Shown here: in pieces, positions 6,176 through 12,701 of the stretch | Layout of the letters: every line of letters begins with the position of its first letter | Numbering within the stretch: position 1 is the first letter of the stretch | Source: JBAZKK01 sp041650795 | GTDB lineage: Bacteria; Omnitrophota; Gorgyraeia; Gygaellales; Profunditerraquicolaceae | Reading direction: 5' to 3' | Length of the DNA stretch: 15,381 nt | Assembly: GCA_041650795.1 (NCBI GenBank) | Contig: JBAZKK010000027.1 | Coordinates: 1-15,381, forward strand | Program-made: the position numbers and the translations under genes | Notes under the pieces: model-generated | The model's input: the letters and a program-made list of their open reading frames with translations, nothing else | Database searches by the model: none | Told to the model about the DNA's origin: nothing

Positions 6176-6661
6176 ATGGGGACAAAAGCGAGAGAATTGG
6201 CAGGGGAAAATGTAAAAAAGACGGTTACCTTATTGAACAAGGCGTTTGCGGACGAGTGGCTGGCGTATTATCAATATTGGGTAGGCGCAAAGGTGGCGCG
6301 CGGCCAGATGCGTACGGCAGTAACCTCGGAACTCGAGGAGCACGCCGCAGACGAGCTCAAGCACGCCGGGATGCTTACGGAGAGGATTATCCAGCTCGGA
6401 GGAACCCCGATTTTAAAGCCGGAGGAGTGGTATAAACAGACAAATTGCGGATATGACGCGCCTGAAGACCCTTCGGTAAAAGCGCTTCTTAAACAGAACG
6501 TCAAGGGGGAGCAGTGCGCCATAGACGTTTACAGGAAGCTCGCCGAAGAAGCCAAGAGAACCGACGCGATTACATATCATCTCGCCCTTGAAATTATGGA
6601 GGATGAGGTAGAGCACGAAGAGGATTTAGAGGCGCTGCTTGAGGATATGTCGCAAGGTTAG
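6176..6661 (+). CDS. Dps-like ferritin (DPSL, thioferritin type)
   Basis: A 161-residue four-helix ferritin-like protein. Iron-site residues are visible: E27 in DEWLAYYQYWVG, E60 and H63 in DELKHA, E112, and the E142/E145/H147 stretch EDEVEHEED. Two cysteines, C91 (NCGYDAPED) and C114 (GEQCAIDVY), match in context the cysteine pair that distinguishes archaeal and Bacteroides DPSL thioferritins from ordinary Dps and bacterioferritin. Such proteins form 12-subunit cages that oxidise and store iron, often with peroxide, protecting DNA and Fe-S enzymes. AGGAGG precedes ATG 6176 by a few bases, eight bp after the previous stop. Its place under a Fur/PerR-like operator is what one expects for an oxidative-stress ferritin. 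Confidence 0.9.
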   Translation: MGTKARELAGENVKKTVTLLNKAFADEWLAYYQYWVGAKVARGQMRTAVTSELEEHAADELKHAGMLTERIIQLGGTPILKPEEWYKQTNCGYDAPEDPSVKALLKQNVKGEQCAIDVYRKLAEEAKRTDAITYHLALEIMEDEVEHEEDLEALLEDMSQG

Positions 6662-7285
6662 GTGATTTTGGATAAAGAGATATTAGAGAACCATAAAAGT
6701 TATTTAGAGCGCCGCGCCTTATACAAGAGTTTCGGCTACGACATAGATAAAGAGAGAGGGTTTATCCTCAAGCAGGCAATGCCTCTTAGGGGAAGGATCC
6801 TGGAAGCCGGAACAGGCAAGGGGCATTTTGCGCTTACTCTGGCTAAGGCAGGGTATTCCTTTGTCACCTTTGACATATCCCCTGATGAGCAGCGTTTCGC
6901 GAAACTGAACATCGCGCATGCGGGTCTCAAGAAGCAGGTGGATTTCAGGATAGAAAACGCAGAGCGCACGGGCTTTGCCTCCGGAAGCTTTGACGCGATA
7001 TTCCTGGTAAATGTCCTGCACCACCTTCATAATCCCTACCTGGTTATAGACGAGCTTATCCGGATACTATCTCCAAAAGGAAAACTAATACTGGCTGATT
7101 TCAGCGAAGAGGGCTTCAGGGTGATGGATAAAATCCACAGCCTCCAAGGCGATACGCACGAGGCCGGAGAGATTGGCCTTGCGCAGGCAGAAAAGTGCCT
7201 CCTTAGAAAGGGTTTTTCAGCCAAGAGGTCCCAAACAATCTGCCAGTACGTCTTCGTCTGTAGAAGAAAAATACCCAGCAGATGA
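6662..7285 (+). CDS. class I SAM-dependent methyltransferase
   Basis: A 207-residue Methyltransf_11-like enzyme. Motif I is EAGTGKG (48-54), the acidic residue binding the SAM ribose is D71 in VTFDIS, and the post-motifs are GSFDAIFLVNVLHHLHNP (about 106-123) and LSPKGKLILADF (about 136-147). The substrate is unknown. The N-terminus before motif I (about 45 residues) is longer than the minimal fold and may cap the substrate pocket. The proposed GTG start directly abuts the ferritin stop; TTG 6668 is an alternative. The 3' end overlaps the next gene by four bases (ATGA), so translation is coupled to the MinD-type ATPase. The link to iron metabolism comes only from position. Confidence 0.88.
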   Translation: MILDKEILENHKSYLERRALYKSFGYDIDKERGFILKQAMPLRGRILEAGTGKGHFALTLAKAGYSFVTFDISPDEQRFAKLNIAHAGLKKQVDFRIENAERTGFASGSFDAIFLVNVLHHLHNPYLVIDELIRILSPKGKLILADFSEEGFRVMDKIHSLQGDTHEAGEIGLAQAEKCLLRKGFSAKRSQTICQYVFVCRRKIPSR

Positions 7286-8151
7286 TTATCTCAATAGCAA
7301 GCGGAAAAGGAGGCACGGGAAAAACTACCGTCGCAGTCAATCTTGCATTGTCGCTCGATAATGCCCAGGTTATTGACTGCGATGTGGAGGAGCCCAACGC
7401 GCACCTCTTTCTTAAGCCGATTATAAGTGAAAAAGAGAAGGCGTTTATCCCGGTGCCTGAGGTGGATAAAGCAAAATGCAATTATTGCGGCGCCTGCAGC
7501 CGGGTTTGCGCGTTTGGCGCTATTGCGGTGTTGCCGGATAGTAAAGGGATTAAAGGCAGCATATTAATATTTCCGAATCTTTGTCATGGCTGCGGCGCAT
7601 GCAAATTGCTCTGCCCGCAAGGCGCGATAAAAGAGATTGATAAAGAGATAGGCGCGGTTGAGGCAGGGGAAAGAGGCAGTATCCGTTTCGTGCACGGCAG
7701 GCTCAATATCGGCGAGGCGATGTCTCCTCCCTTGATACGCCGGGTGAAAAAGCGCATTGACACATCCGGGACAGTGATTATTGACGCGCCGCCTGGAACG
7801 TCCTGTCCCGTGATTACGGCAGTCAAGGGGAGCGATTTCTGCGTGTTAGTAACTGAGCCGACGCCGTTTGGTTTAAACGATCTGATCCTGGCTGTTGAGG
7901 TGATGCGGGAGATTAAGATTCCTTTTGTGGTAGTCATCAACCGTTTTGATATCGGAGACGGCAAGGTAGAACAATATTGCGGCAATGAGAATATCCGGGT
8001 GTTGATGAAGATCCCATTTAGCAGGGAGATTGCAGCCGCTTATTCGGAAGGAGTACCCATAGTGGAGAAAGACCCTTCCTACCGGGATAAATTTATTAAG
8101 CTCTATACGGATATCTGCGGGATTAAGAATGAGACAGATAGCAGTAATTAG
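7282..8151 (+). CDS. MinD-superfamily ATPase with inserted ferredoxin domain (copy 1)
   Basis: A 289-residue P-loop ATPase of the COG1149 type. The deviant Walker A KGGTGKTT is at residues 9-16 and switch II is IIDAPPGTSCPV. A dicluster ferredoxin is inserted after the first strands: C66-x2-C69-x2-C72-x3-C76 and C101-x2-C104-x2-C107-x3-C111-P. The fold is related to Mrp/NBP35 Fe-S carriers and to nitrogenase iron protein; the exact function is unproven, with ATP-driven cluster transfer or electron transfer the usual suggestion. ATG 7282 overlaps the methyltransferase stop (ATGA). Its 3' end overlaps copy 2 by 23 bp, so the two are probably made in equal amounts and may pair as a heterodimer, since this ATPase class works as dimers. 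Confidence 0.93.
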   Translation: MIISIASGKGGTGKTTVAVNLALSLDNAQVIDCDVEEPNAHLFLKPIISEKEKAFIPVPEVDKAKCNYCGACSRVCAFGAIAVLPDSKGIKGSILIFPNLCHGCGACKLLCPQGAIKEIDKEIGAVEAGERGSIRFVHGRLNIGEAMSPPLIRRVKKRIDTSGTVIIDAPPGTSCPVITAVKGSDFCVLVTEPTPFGLNDLILAVEVMREIKIPFVVVINRFDIGDGKVEQYCGNENIRVLMKIPFSREIAAAYSEGVPIVEKDPSYRDKFIKLYTDICGIKNETDSSN

Positions 8152-8983
8152 CGGCAAAGGCGGCACCGGGAAGACCGTTGTTACCGCGGCATTCGCTGCC
8201 TTGGCTGAAAATAAGGTGATGGTTGACTGCGACGTGGACGCCGCAGACCTACATATCCTATTGGATCCTGTCGTTAAAGAGCGCCGCGAGTTTAGGAGTG
8301 GTAAGACTGCGCTAATCAACAAGGGGCTTTGCAGCGGATGCGGAAGGTGTGTTTCTCTCTGCAGGTTTAAGGCCATAAAAGAGGATTTTACGGTTGAGGA
8401 TTTTTCCTGTGAGGGGTGCGCCTTATGCAGCCGGGTATGCCCGGCTGGAGCCATACGTATGGAGGAGAACGTTGCAGGCGAATGGTTTGTCTCCGATACC
8501 GGATACGGCCCGTTCGTGCACGCCAGGCTCGGCGCTGCCCAGGAGAATTCAGGGAAGCTGGTTTCCAAAATCAGGGAGGTTGCCAGGGCCCTGGCAGAGA
8601 AACAGTCTTTGGATTACGTGATTATTGATGGCCCCCCGGGAATAGGATGCCCTGTGATTGCGTCTTTATCCGGGGTTGACTGTGCGCTTATCGTGACAGA
8701 ACCGACGCTTTCCGGGCTGCATGACGCAGGGCGCGTTATGGAAGTTGCAGGGCATTTTAAGATTCCAACGAAGGTGGTCGTTAATAAATATGACTTAAAT
8801 CCCGCAATCACCTCCAGGATTGAGGATTTCTGCCGTAGCCGCGGCGCCCCTGTTATTGGAAGAATCGCCTTTGACGCCGGGGTGGTCAGGGCGTTGGTTC
8901 GAAGGAAAAATATTATTGAGTCCGGGGATTGCGCGGTAAGGGATGAATTACGGAAGATCTGGGAAAACCTTTGCAGGAGGTAA
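8129..8983 (+). CDS. MinD-superfamily ATPase with inserted ferredoxin domain (copy 2)
   Basis: A 284-residue paralogue of copy 1. It has KGGTGKT at residues 10-16 and the acidic DCDVDAADLH stretch at 33-42. Ferredoxin cysteines are C68/C71/C74/C78 and C94/C97/C100/C104-P, with a shorter inter-cluster loop than copy 1. Switch II is IIDGPPGIGCPV. In both copies a Cys follows the PPG switch (TSCPV, IGCPV), the position near the dimer interface where bridging-cluster cysteines sit in relatives, although single cysteines there are common in this group. ATG 8129 lies inside copy 1. The next gene begins three bases after the TAA. Tandem pairs of this kind are known in anaerobes beside NifX and DUF5320 genes. 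Confidence 0.93.
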   Translation: MRQIAVISGKGGTGKTVVTAAFAALAENKVMVDCDVDAADLHILLDPVVKERREFRSGKTALINKGLCSGCGRCVSLCRFKAIKEDFTVEDFSCEGCALCSRVCPAGAIRMEENVAGEWFVSDTGYGPFVHARLGAAQENSGKLVSKIREVARALAEKQSLDYVIIDGPPGIGCPVIASLSGVDCALIVTEPTLSGLHDAGRVMEVAGHFKIPTKVVVNKYDLNPAITSRIEDFCRSRGAPVIGRIAFDAGVVRALVRRKNIIESGDCAVRDELRKIWENLCRR

Positions 8984-8985
8984 TG

Positions 8986-9378
8986 ATGGGAGCCGACAAC
9001 AAGGATAACCTTGCGGATTATCCGAAGGAGGTAATAGACCTGATAAACGACCGGAGGTATTTCGGCAGGATGAATGAGCCCGTAAGCTCTTCTTATCTGG
9101 AGGGGCCCTGCGGAGACGCAATGGAATTTTACCTGGTGATTGAGGGCGGAAAAATATCCGGGATTAAATATTATACCGATGGATGCTACGCCACCCGCGC
9201 CTGCGCAGCGATGGTGGCTAAGTTAGCGGATGGCAGACAGATAAAGGAGGCGCTTTCGATTTCTGCGGGCGAGGTAATCGCGAGGCTTAAGGGGCTCCCC
9301 GAGGACCACCTGCACTGCTCAATACTGGCGGTGAGCACTTTATATCGGGCTATCGCAGATTACCTTCTGCGGTTATAA
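8986..9378 (+). CDS. IscU/NifU-N-type iron-sulphur cluster scaffold-like protein
   Basis: A 130-residue protein with the IscU/NifU N-terminal fold. The three cluster cysteines are conserved: C42 in EGPCGDAMEF with the companion D44, C67 in TDGCYATRAC, and C111 in LHCSILA preceded by H110, the same His-Cys pair as in IscU. An extra C73 lies near the second ligand. Typical scaffolds assemble 2Fe-2S or 4Fe-4S clusters using sulphur from a cysteine desulphurase and pass them on; no desulphurase gene is in this window. The ATG at 8986 is chosen because AGGAGGT (8975-8981) is well spaced for it; ATG 8983 is too close and an upstream TTG overlaps the Shine-Dalgarno itself. The likely clients are the neighbouring ferredoxin-ATPases. 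Confidence 0.87.
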   Translation: MGADNKDNLADYPKEVIDLINDRRYFGRMNEPVSSSYLEGPCGDAMEFYLVIEGGKISGIKYYTDGCYATRACAAMVAKLADGRQIKEALSISAGEVIARLKGLPEDHLHCSILAVSTLYRAIADYLLRL

Positions 9379-9395
9379 TAATAAAAGGAAGGAAT

Positions 9396-9644
9396 ATGCC
9401 GATATACGAATACAGATGCAGAGAATGCGGGAAAACCAGCGAGTTATTAGTGGGCGTTGGAAGCGATAAGGCAGAGATTAGGTGCAGCTTTTGTAAAGGC
9501 ACTAAATTGGATAAACTTTTTTCCGGGGCTTTTATCCCTGCAGCAGGCCGCATAATCGGCTCGCAGTCAGGCAGGACCTGTTGCGGTAGGAGCGAAAGGT
9601 GCGAGAGGCCCCCGTGTTCTGACGGCGGCTCCTGCAGAAGGTAA
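9396..9644 (+). CDS. FmdB-type zinc ribbon protein
   Basis: An 82-residue protein starting MPIYEYRCRECG, the hallmark of the FmdB/CxxC regulatory-protein family. Zinc-ribbon cysteines are C8-x2-C11 and C30-x2-C33. The following LDKLFSGAF matches the usual end of the ribbon. The tail (about 55-82) is rich in Cys, Gly and Arg (TCCGRSERCERPPC) and could bind further metal. The family was named from a formylmethanofuran dehydrogenase regulator, but a role is not established. AAGGAAGG before the ATG supports the start. Confidence 0.85.
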   Translation: MPIYEYRCRECGKTSELLVGVGSDKAEIRCSFCKGTKLDKLFSGAFIPAAGRIIGSQSGRTCCGRSERCERPPCSDGGSCRR

Positions 9645-9672
9645 GGCGCATAAATAAGATAGGGCGGATTTT

Positions 9673-10383
9673 ATGATGATAAAGCTGATAGCCAGCGGTT
9701 CGAGCAGGTGGCAGAGGTTTATCCGCAGGTGGGGGATTTCATTTTTGCTCGGCGAAGACGTAATTTTTGATACCTTCGGTTCGCCGGCCGTATTTTTAAA
9801 GAATATGCGCAGGTTCAATATTGACCCTGCCGGCATCAGGCATGTTGTTTTCTCGCACGATCACTGGGACCATATCAGCGGATTATGGCGCCTTATGCCG
9901 GGGCGTCGAGACATTACGGCGTATGTCTGTCCGTCATTCAAGCAGGAAGTAAAAGACAGGATTGTCGCGGCAGGAGCCAGGATTATCGAGGCCAAAGGCG
10001 CAATGCAGATTAGCGGCGATATCTACTCTACCGGTGAGCTATGCTGCGAGTCCGGCGAAGGCGCGATATGCGAGCAGTCTCTCGCAATCAAGACAGCCGA
10101 AGGGCTGGCCTTGGTGTGCGGGTGCGCGCATCCGGGGCTTATGGATATCATAAGGCGCGCCAGGGATGAATTCCGCACCGACGTCCGCTGTCTTATCGGA
10201 GGATTTCATTTAAAGGATAATACGGATGAGCTGAATGCCTCTATTATAAAAGAGTTACTGGTAGCCGGCGTATCCAGGATAGCGCCTTTGCACTGCACCG
10301 GCAGGCGCGCCGTCAGCATGATACGCGAGGCCTTTGGAAGAGGATTCCTGGAGCTAAGGGAAGGAGGCGGCATAGAGTTATGA
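9673..10383 (+). CDS. metallo-beta-lactamase fold hydrolase
   Basis: A 236-residue MBL-fold protein of the group often annotated as 7,8-dihydropterin-6-methyl-4-(beta-D-ribofuranosyl)-aminobenzene-5'-phosphate synthase-like. Metal ligands are visible: H62-x-H64-x-D66-H67 in FSHDHWDHISG, H153 in CGCAHPG, and probably H179 in IGGFHL or H207 in APLHCTG. The metal pair (Zn or Fe) and substrate are unknown. ATG 9676 is an equally possible start. The gene overlaps the ferredoxin by four bases (ATGA), which suggests an electron-transfer partner or simple co-expression. The neighbouring redox genes make an oxidoreductase or Fe-handling role as plausible as hydrolysis. Confidence 0.88.
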   Translation: MMIKLIASGSSRWQRFIRRWGISFLLGEDVIFDTFGSPAVFLKNMRRFNIDPAGIRHVVFSHDHWDHISGLWRLMPGRRDITAYVCPSFKQEVKDRIVAAGARIIEAKGAMQISGDIYSTGELCCESGEGAICEQSLAIKTAEGLALVCGCAHPGLMDIIRRARDEFRTDVRCLIGGFHLKDNTDELNASIIKELLVAGVSRIAPLHCTGRRAVSMIREAFGRGFLELREGGGIEL

Positions 10384-10568
10384 ACAAGACCGTGATTATC
10401 GATGAGAACCTTTGCGTAGGATGCGGGGCATGTGTTGAGCTTTGCCCGAAGAAGATATTGTATATTGACGAAAAAAGCGGTAAATGCAGGGTAAGCGACG
10501 AATCCAGATGCGACCGCCTGCGCGGGTGCGAAAAGGTCTGCCCGGCCAGCGCCATAAAGATTAATTAA
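10380..10568 (+). CDS. small ferredoxin with one canonical and one atypical cluster motif
   Basis: A 62-residue ferredoxin. The first motif is canonical: C12-x2-C15-x2-C18-x3-C22-P. The second is not: C44-x5-C50-x3-C54-P, in DESRCDRLRGCEKVCP, with an extra C36 eight residues before C44. Eight cysteines are present, so two 4Fe-4S clusters are still possible if C36 supplies a ligand; one cluster may otherwise be 3Fe or absent. The start ATG overlaps the MBL-protein stop (ATGA), indicating translational coupling. A cytoplasmic electron carrier for enzymes encoded in the same operon is inferred. Confidence 0.9.
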   Translation: MNKTVIIDENLCVGCGACVELCPKKILYIDEKSGKCRVSDESRCDRLRGCEKVCPASAIKIN

Positions 10569-10572
10569 GGGC

Positions 10573-10770
10573 ATGAGAAGGATTATCGATGCTTTCTTGA
10601 AGTTTTTTTCTTTTGTGCATCAGGCCTGCCCCCTCTGCGTAATATCGCGCAGATCCCCGGGGTCTAAATTTGCAAAATTAGTCTCTTACTGGATGAGGGT
10701 CTGCCCCTGTTGCAACGTCTATTTCTTGGCTAAGAGGCGCGGATTGGTTCCAGATAAAAATCCCTGTTAA
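10573..10770 (+). CDS. small CPxC protein, possible zinc ribbon
   Basis: A 65-residue basic ORF, four bases after the ferredoxin stop. I do not recognise the family. It carries two CPxC pairs, C19-P-L-C22 and C44-P-C-C47, spaced as in a zinc ribbon, plus a terminal Cys. The first 15 residues are amphipathic-hydrophobic. AAGG sits only a few bases before the ATG, a weak ribosome site. Position at the end of a tightly packed operon and the paired cysteines support a real gene. Its stop codon lies inside the first GTTAA-N7-TTAAC operator. Confidence 0.5.
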   Translation: MRRIIDAFLKFFSFVHQACPLCVISRRSPGSKFAKLVSYWMRVCPCCNVYFLAKRRGLVPDKNPC

Positions 10771-10782
10771 TCCCTATTTAAC
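10766..10782 (+). promoter_or_regulatory. putative XRE-cupin operator A1 (GTTAA-N7-TTAAC)
   Basis: GTTAA at 10766-10770, seven bases, TTAAC at 10778-10782. It lies upstream of the XRE-cupin promoter, with its centre 20 bp from that of the adjacent inverted repeat at 10788-10800. The same 17-bp pattern recurs at 11432 and 15025. Confidence 0.65.
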
Positions 10783-10787
10783 AATAC

Positions 10788-10800
10788 TTAACTTTGTTAA
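10788..10800 (+). promoter_or_regulatory. secondary inverted repeat at the XRE promoter (TTAAC-TTT-GTTAA)
   Basis: TTAAC (10788-10792) and GTTAA (10796-10800) use the same half-sites in the opposite order, ending seven bases before the -35 box. A matching TTAAC-TT-GTTAA arrangement is found at 11444-11455. Confidence 0.55.
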
Positions 10801-10807
10801 TTTATAC

Positions 10808-10836
10808 TTGACAAGGGGGATTTTTTGTTGTATATT
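10808..10836 (+). promoter_or_regulatory. promoter of the XRE-cupin regulator gene
   Basis: TTGACA (10808-10813), a 17-bp spacer, TATATT (10831-10836). The start site should be near 10843, giving a leader of only about 13 nt before ATG 10856. Confidence 0.8.
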
Positions 10837-10855
10837 TATGAGTGGGAGGTCAGAT

Positions 10856-11407
10856 ATGCAGATGGTCGGGATTAATATAAGGCGTCTGAGGGAAGAACAG
10901 GGGATGACGCTTCGCGGGATGGCAAAGAAGCTGGGGGTGAGCGCGAGCTTCCTCTCGCAGGTAGAAAGCGCAAAGGCCTCGCCTTCCCTGGCCACCTTAA
11001 AGAGCATCGCGGATTTCCTTTCCACCACCATCGGAGACCTGATCGGGGAGGGGCAGAAGATAAAAGACAACCCGGTTACCACTCTTAAGGAGCGCAGGCA
11101 CATGCAGGAGGTAAGCAAGGGGATGAATATTTACCTTCTTACCTCGCGCGACCCGAATAAGCAGATGGAGCCGCTCCTCTTTAAATTGAAGGAAGGGGTT
11201 GCCTCCGGCAAGCCGTCTTACCAGCATTTCGGCCAGGAGTTTGTATTGGTGCTCAAGGGCGTCATGGAGATCACGCTTAACGAAACCAGCTATATATTGA
11301 GGAAGGGCGACAGCATTTATTTTAATTCCAGCGTCCCTCACGCCTTTAAAAATATCGGCAGGCAGGAGGCGGAAGCGGTGTGGGTAGTGACGCCTCCGAC
11401 ATTCTAA
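10856..11407 (+). CDS. XRE-family transcriptional regulator with C-terminal cupin sensor
   Basis: A 183-residue regulator: helix-turn-helix of the Cro/CI type at residues 5-62 (RRLREEQGMTLRGMAKKLGV, then SFLSQVESAKASPSLATL), and a cupin barrel at about 105-180 (HFGQEFVLVLKGVMEI, GDSIYFNSSVPHAFKN). Relatives such as PuuR/SutR-like proteins sense a small molecule through the cupin and repress nearby catabolic genes. ATG 10856 is chosen because GGGAGG (10844-10849) precedes it and because upstream in-frame codons (TTG 10808, ATG 10838) lie inside the promoter. It precedes the M20-like/acetate-kinase-like operon. A repeated GTTAA-N7-TTAAC palindrome near it, the operon and the FabK-like gene is the best candidate for its binding site. 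The ligand is unknown. Confidence 0.93.
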   Translation: MQMVGINIRRLREEQGMTLRGMAKKLGVSASFLSQVESAKASPSLATLKSIADFLSTTIGDLIGEGQKIKDNPVTTLKERRHMQEVSKGMNIYLLTSRDPNKQMEPLLFKLKEGVASGKPSYQHFGQEFVLVLKGVMEITLNETSYILRKGDSIYFNSSVPHAFKNIGRQEAEAVWVVTPPTF

Positions 11408-11431
11408 GGAGGAAATTTTTTTGGGCACTTT

Positions 11432-11448
11432 GTTAATCTAAAGTTAAC
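11432..11448 (+). promoter_or_regulatory. putative XRE-cupin operator B (GTTAA-N7-TTAAC)
   Basis: GTTAA (11432-11436), seven bases, TTAAC (11444-11448), followed by a further GTTAA at 11451-11455. It is between the regulator stop and the M20-like start. An AT-rich TAATATAAA at 11457-11465 may contain a -10, but no matching -35 was convincing. Confidence 0.65.
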
Positions 11449-11483
11449 TTGTTAAGTAATATAAAACGAAGGGAAGGTGCGCC

Positions 11484-12701
11484 ATGAACCAGGCACTAAA
11501 GAGCAAGGCTGCGGGGTTGGTGGGATCGTTATCTGAATTCTACGATAAGATGGCGGATTTTGACGTCAACGGCTCAAACCTCTCTGATTTTAGCGGGCTC
11601 ATTTGCGGGCAGATGAAGGAGCTAGGGTTTGACAGCGTCAGGAAAGACAAGGCCGGAAATATAATCGGAGTGATAAAAGGTTACGAGAATAAAGAAGCCG
11701 TCCTCATAATGTCGCACATCGATATCAAGGCCGACAGGCACGAGAGGCTGGAGGGCCCGCATAAAAGCGGGGTAACTGGATTCAAGGCGGGGGTGGTTTC
11801 CGGGATATACGCCGGTGCCCTGATAAAAAGGGCATTGTTGCCTTTGACCGGCGACCTGGTTGTCTGTTGCCTGCCGAGGACGGAGTCCTGCGACTTCGGG
11901 ATAAAGCAGCTCTTTGAGGTTTCCCTGGAGGCAAAGGCCAAAAAGATAAAAGGCGTTATCCTTTCAGAGCCCACGGATTTCAATGTTAACCTAGGGCATA
12001 AAGGCAGGATGGAGTATGAGATAGTAGTCAGGGGGAGGCTGGTGAGGAATTTCCTCCAGCACCGCGGCATAAACATGCTGGGCACGATGTTTCCGCTGAT
12101 AAATGAACTGGAGAAAGTTTCGCGGGAACTTCCCAGCGACTCCAACCTTGGCCGCTCAGACCTGAGGATAAAGGATGTCCGCTACAACGGATATCAGCCG
12201 CAGGAGGAGCTCAGCGAGTTCCGCATAGTAGTAGACAGGGTGTTCATACCCGAGGAAGATGAAAACCTTATCCTTAACAAGGCAAAGACCATAGCCAAGA
12301 ACGTCTATAAGTCCGATTCCGACGTCACCGTAAATGCCGTCCTGGCAAAGGAACGGGTAAGGACGTATACCGGAATGGATATCCTTTCGGAGAAGGACTA
12401 CAAGCCGTGGATAATGGAGGCTCATCAGGAATTTGCCAGGGCTTCCATCGATAGCATCACGGAGAACGGTTTTAAGTCCGCTTTCGGATACTGGAAGAAG
12501 ATTGTCACCGACGGCTCCTATACTTACGCGCAGCTTAAGATACCGACGATAGGATTCGGCGCCGGATCGGAAGAGGGGCTCGATACAGACGCGGCTTCAC
12601 TGGGGGCCGATAAGGTAGAGCGGGCAGCTTACGGCCAGGCGTTGATGGTGCAGAGGAATATAGGGCTGCCTACGTTCGGGTGGAGTTCAGATGAAATATA
12701 A
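11484..12701 (+). CDS. M20-family metallopeptidase homologue with degenerate metal site
   Basis: A 405-residue protein with M20 (YgeY/ArgE-like) architecture. Conserved pieces are SHID (H78, D80), SEPT (E162), GHKGRMEYEIVVRGR (171-185) and IPTIGFGAGSEEG (353-365). Key catalytic positions differ. The bridging Asp expected in the D-M-K-G motif is Gly (TGFKAG, G99). The Glu-Glu pair is reduced to one Glu (RTESC, E134). The dimerisation-domain His of the G-x-S-x-H segment is missing. The C-terminal His of the usual AHTPNE segment is Asp (LDTDAAS, D367). Ordinary two-zinc hydrolysis is therefore unlikely; it may be a binding protein or use another chemistry. GGGAAGG before ATG 11484 supports the start. 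It overlaps the next gene by 11 bp. Motif alignment was done by eye. Confidence 0.8.
   Translation: MNQALKSKAAGLVGSLSEFYDKMADFDVNGSNLSDFSGLICGQMKELGFDSVRKDKAGNIIGVIKGYENKEAVLIMSHIDIKADRHERLEGPHKSGVTGFKAGVVSGIYAGALIKRALLPLTGDLVVCCLPRTESCDFGIKQLFEVSLEAKAKKIKGVILSEPTDFNVNLGHKGRMEYEIVVRGRLVRNFLQHRGINMLGTMFPLINELEKVSRELPSDSNLGRSDLRIKDVRYNGYQPQEELSEFRIVVDRVFIPEEDENLILNKAKTIAKNVYKSDSDVTVNAVLAKERVRTYTGMDILSEKDYKPWIMEAHQEFARASIDSITENGFKSAFGYWKKIVTDGSYTYAQLKIPTIGFGAGSEEGLDTDAASLGADKVERAAYGQALMVQRNIGLPTFGWSSDEI

Noticed and set aside
6136..6435. 99-residue + strand ORF overlapping the thioferritin gene
   Set aside because: It is an out-of-frame shadow; the ferritin frame has clear motifs and a ribosome-binding site.
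7873..8568. 231-residue - strand ORF across the two ATPase genes
   Set aside because: Shadow of two well-supported coding regions with intact Walker and ferredoxin motifs.
10808..10855. Longer start for the XRE-cupin regulator (TTG 10808 or ATG 10838)
   Set aside because: These codons lie within the promoter hexamers, upstream of the predicted transcription start; ATG 10856 has a proper ribosome site.
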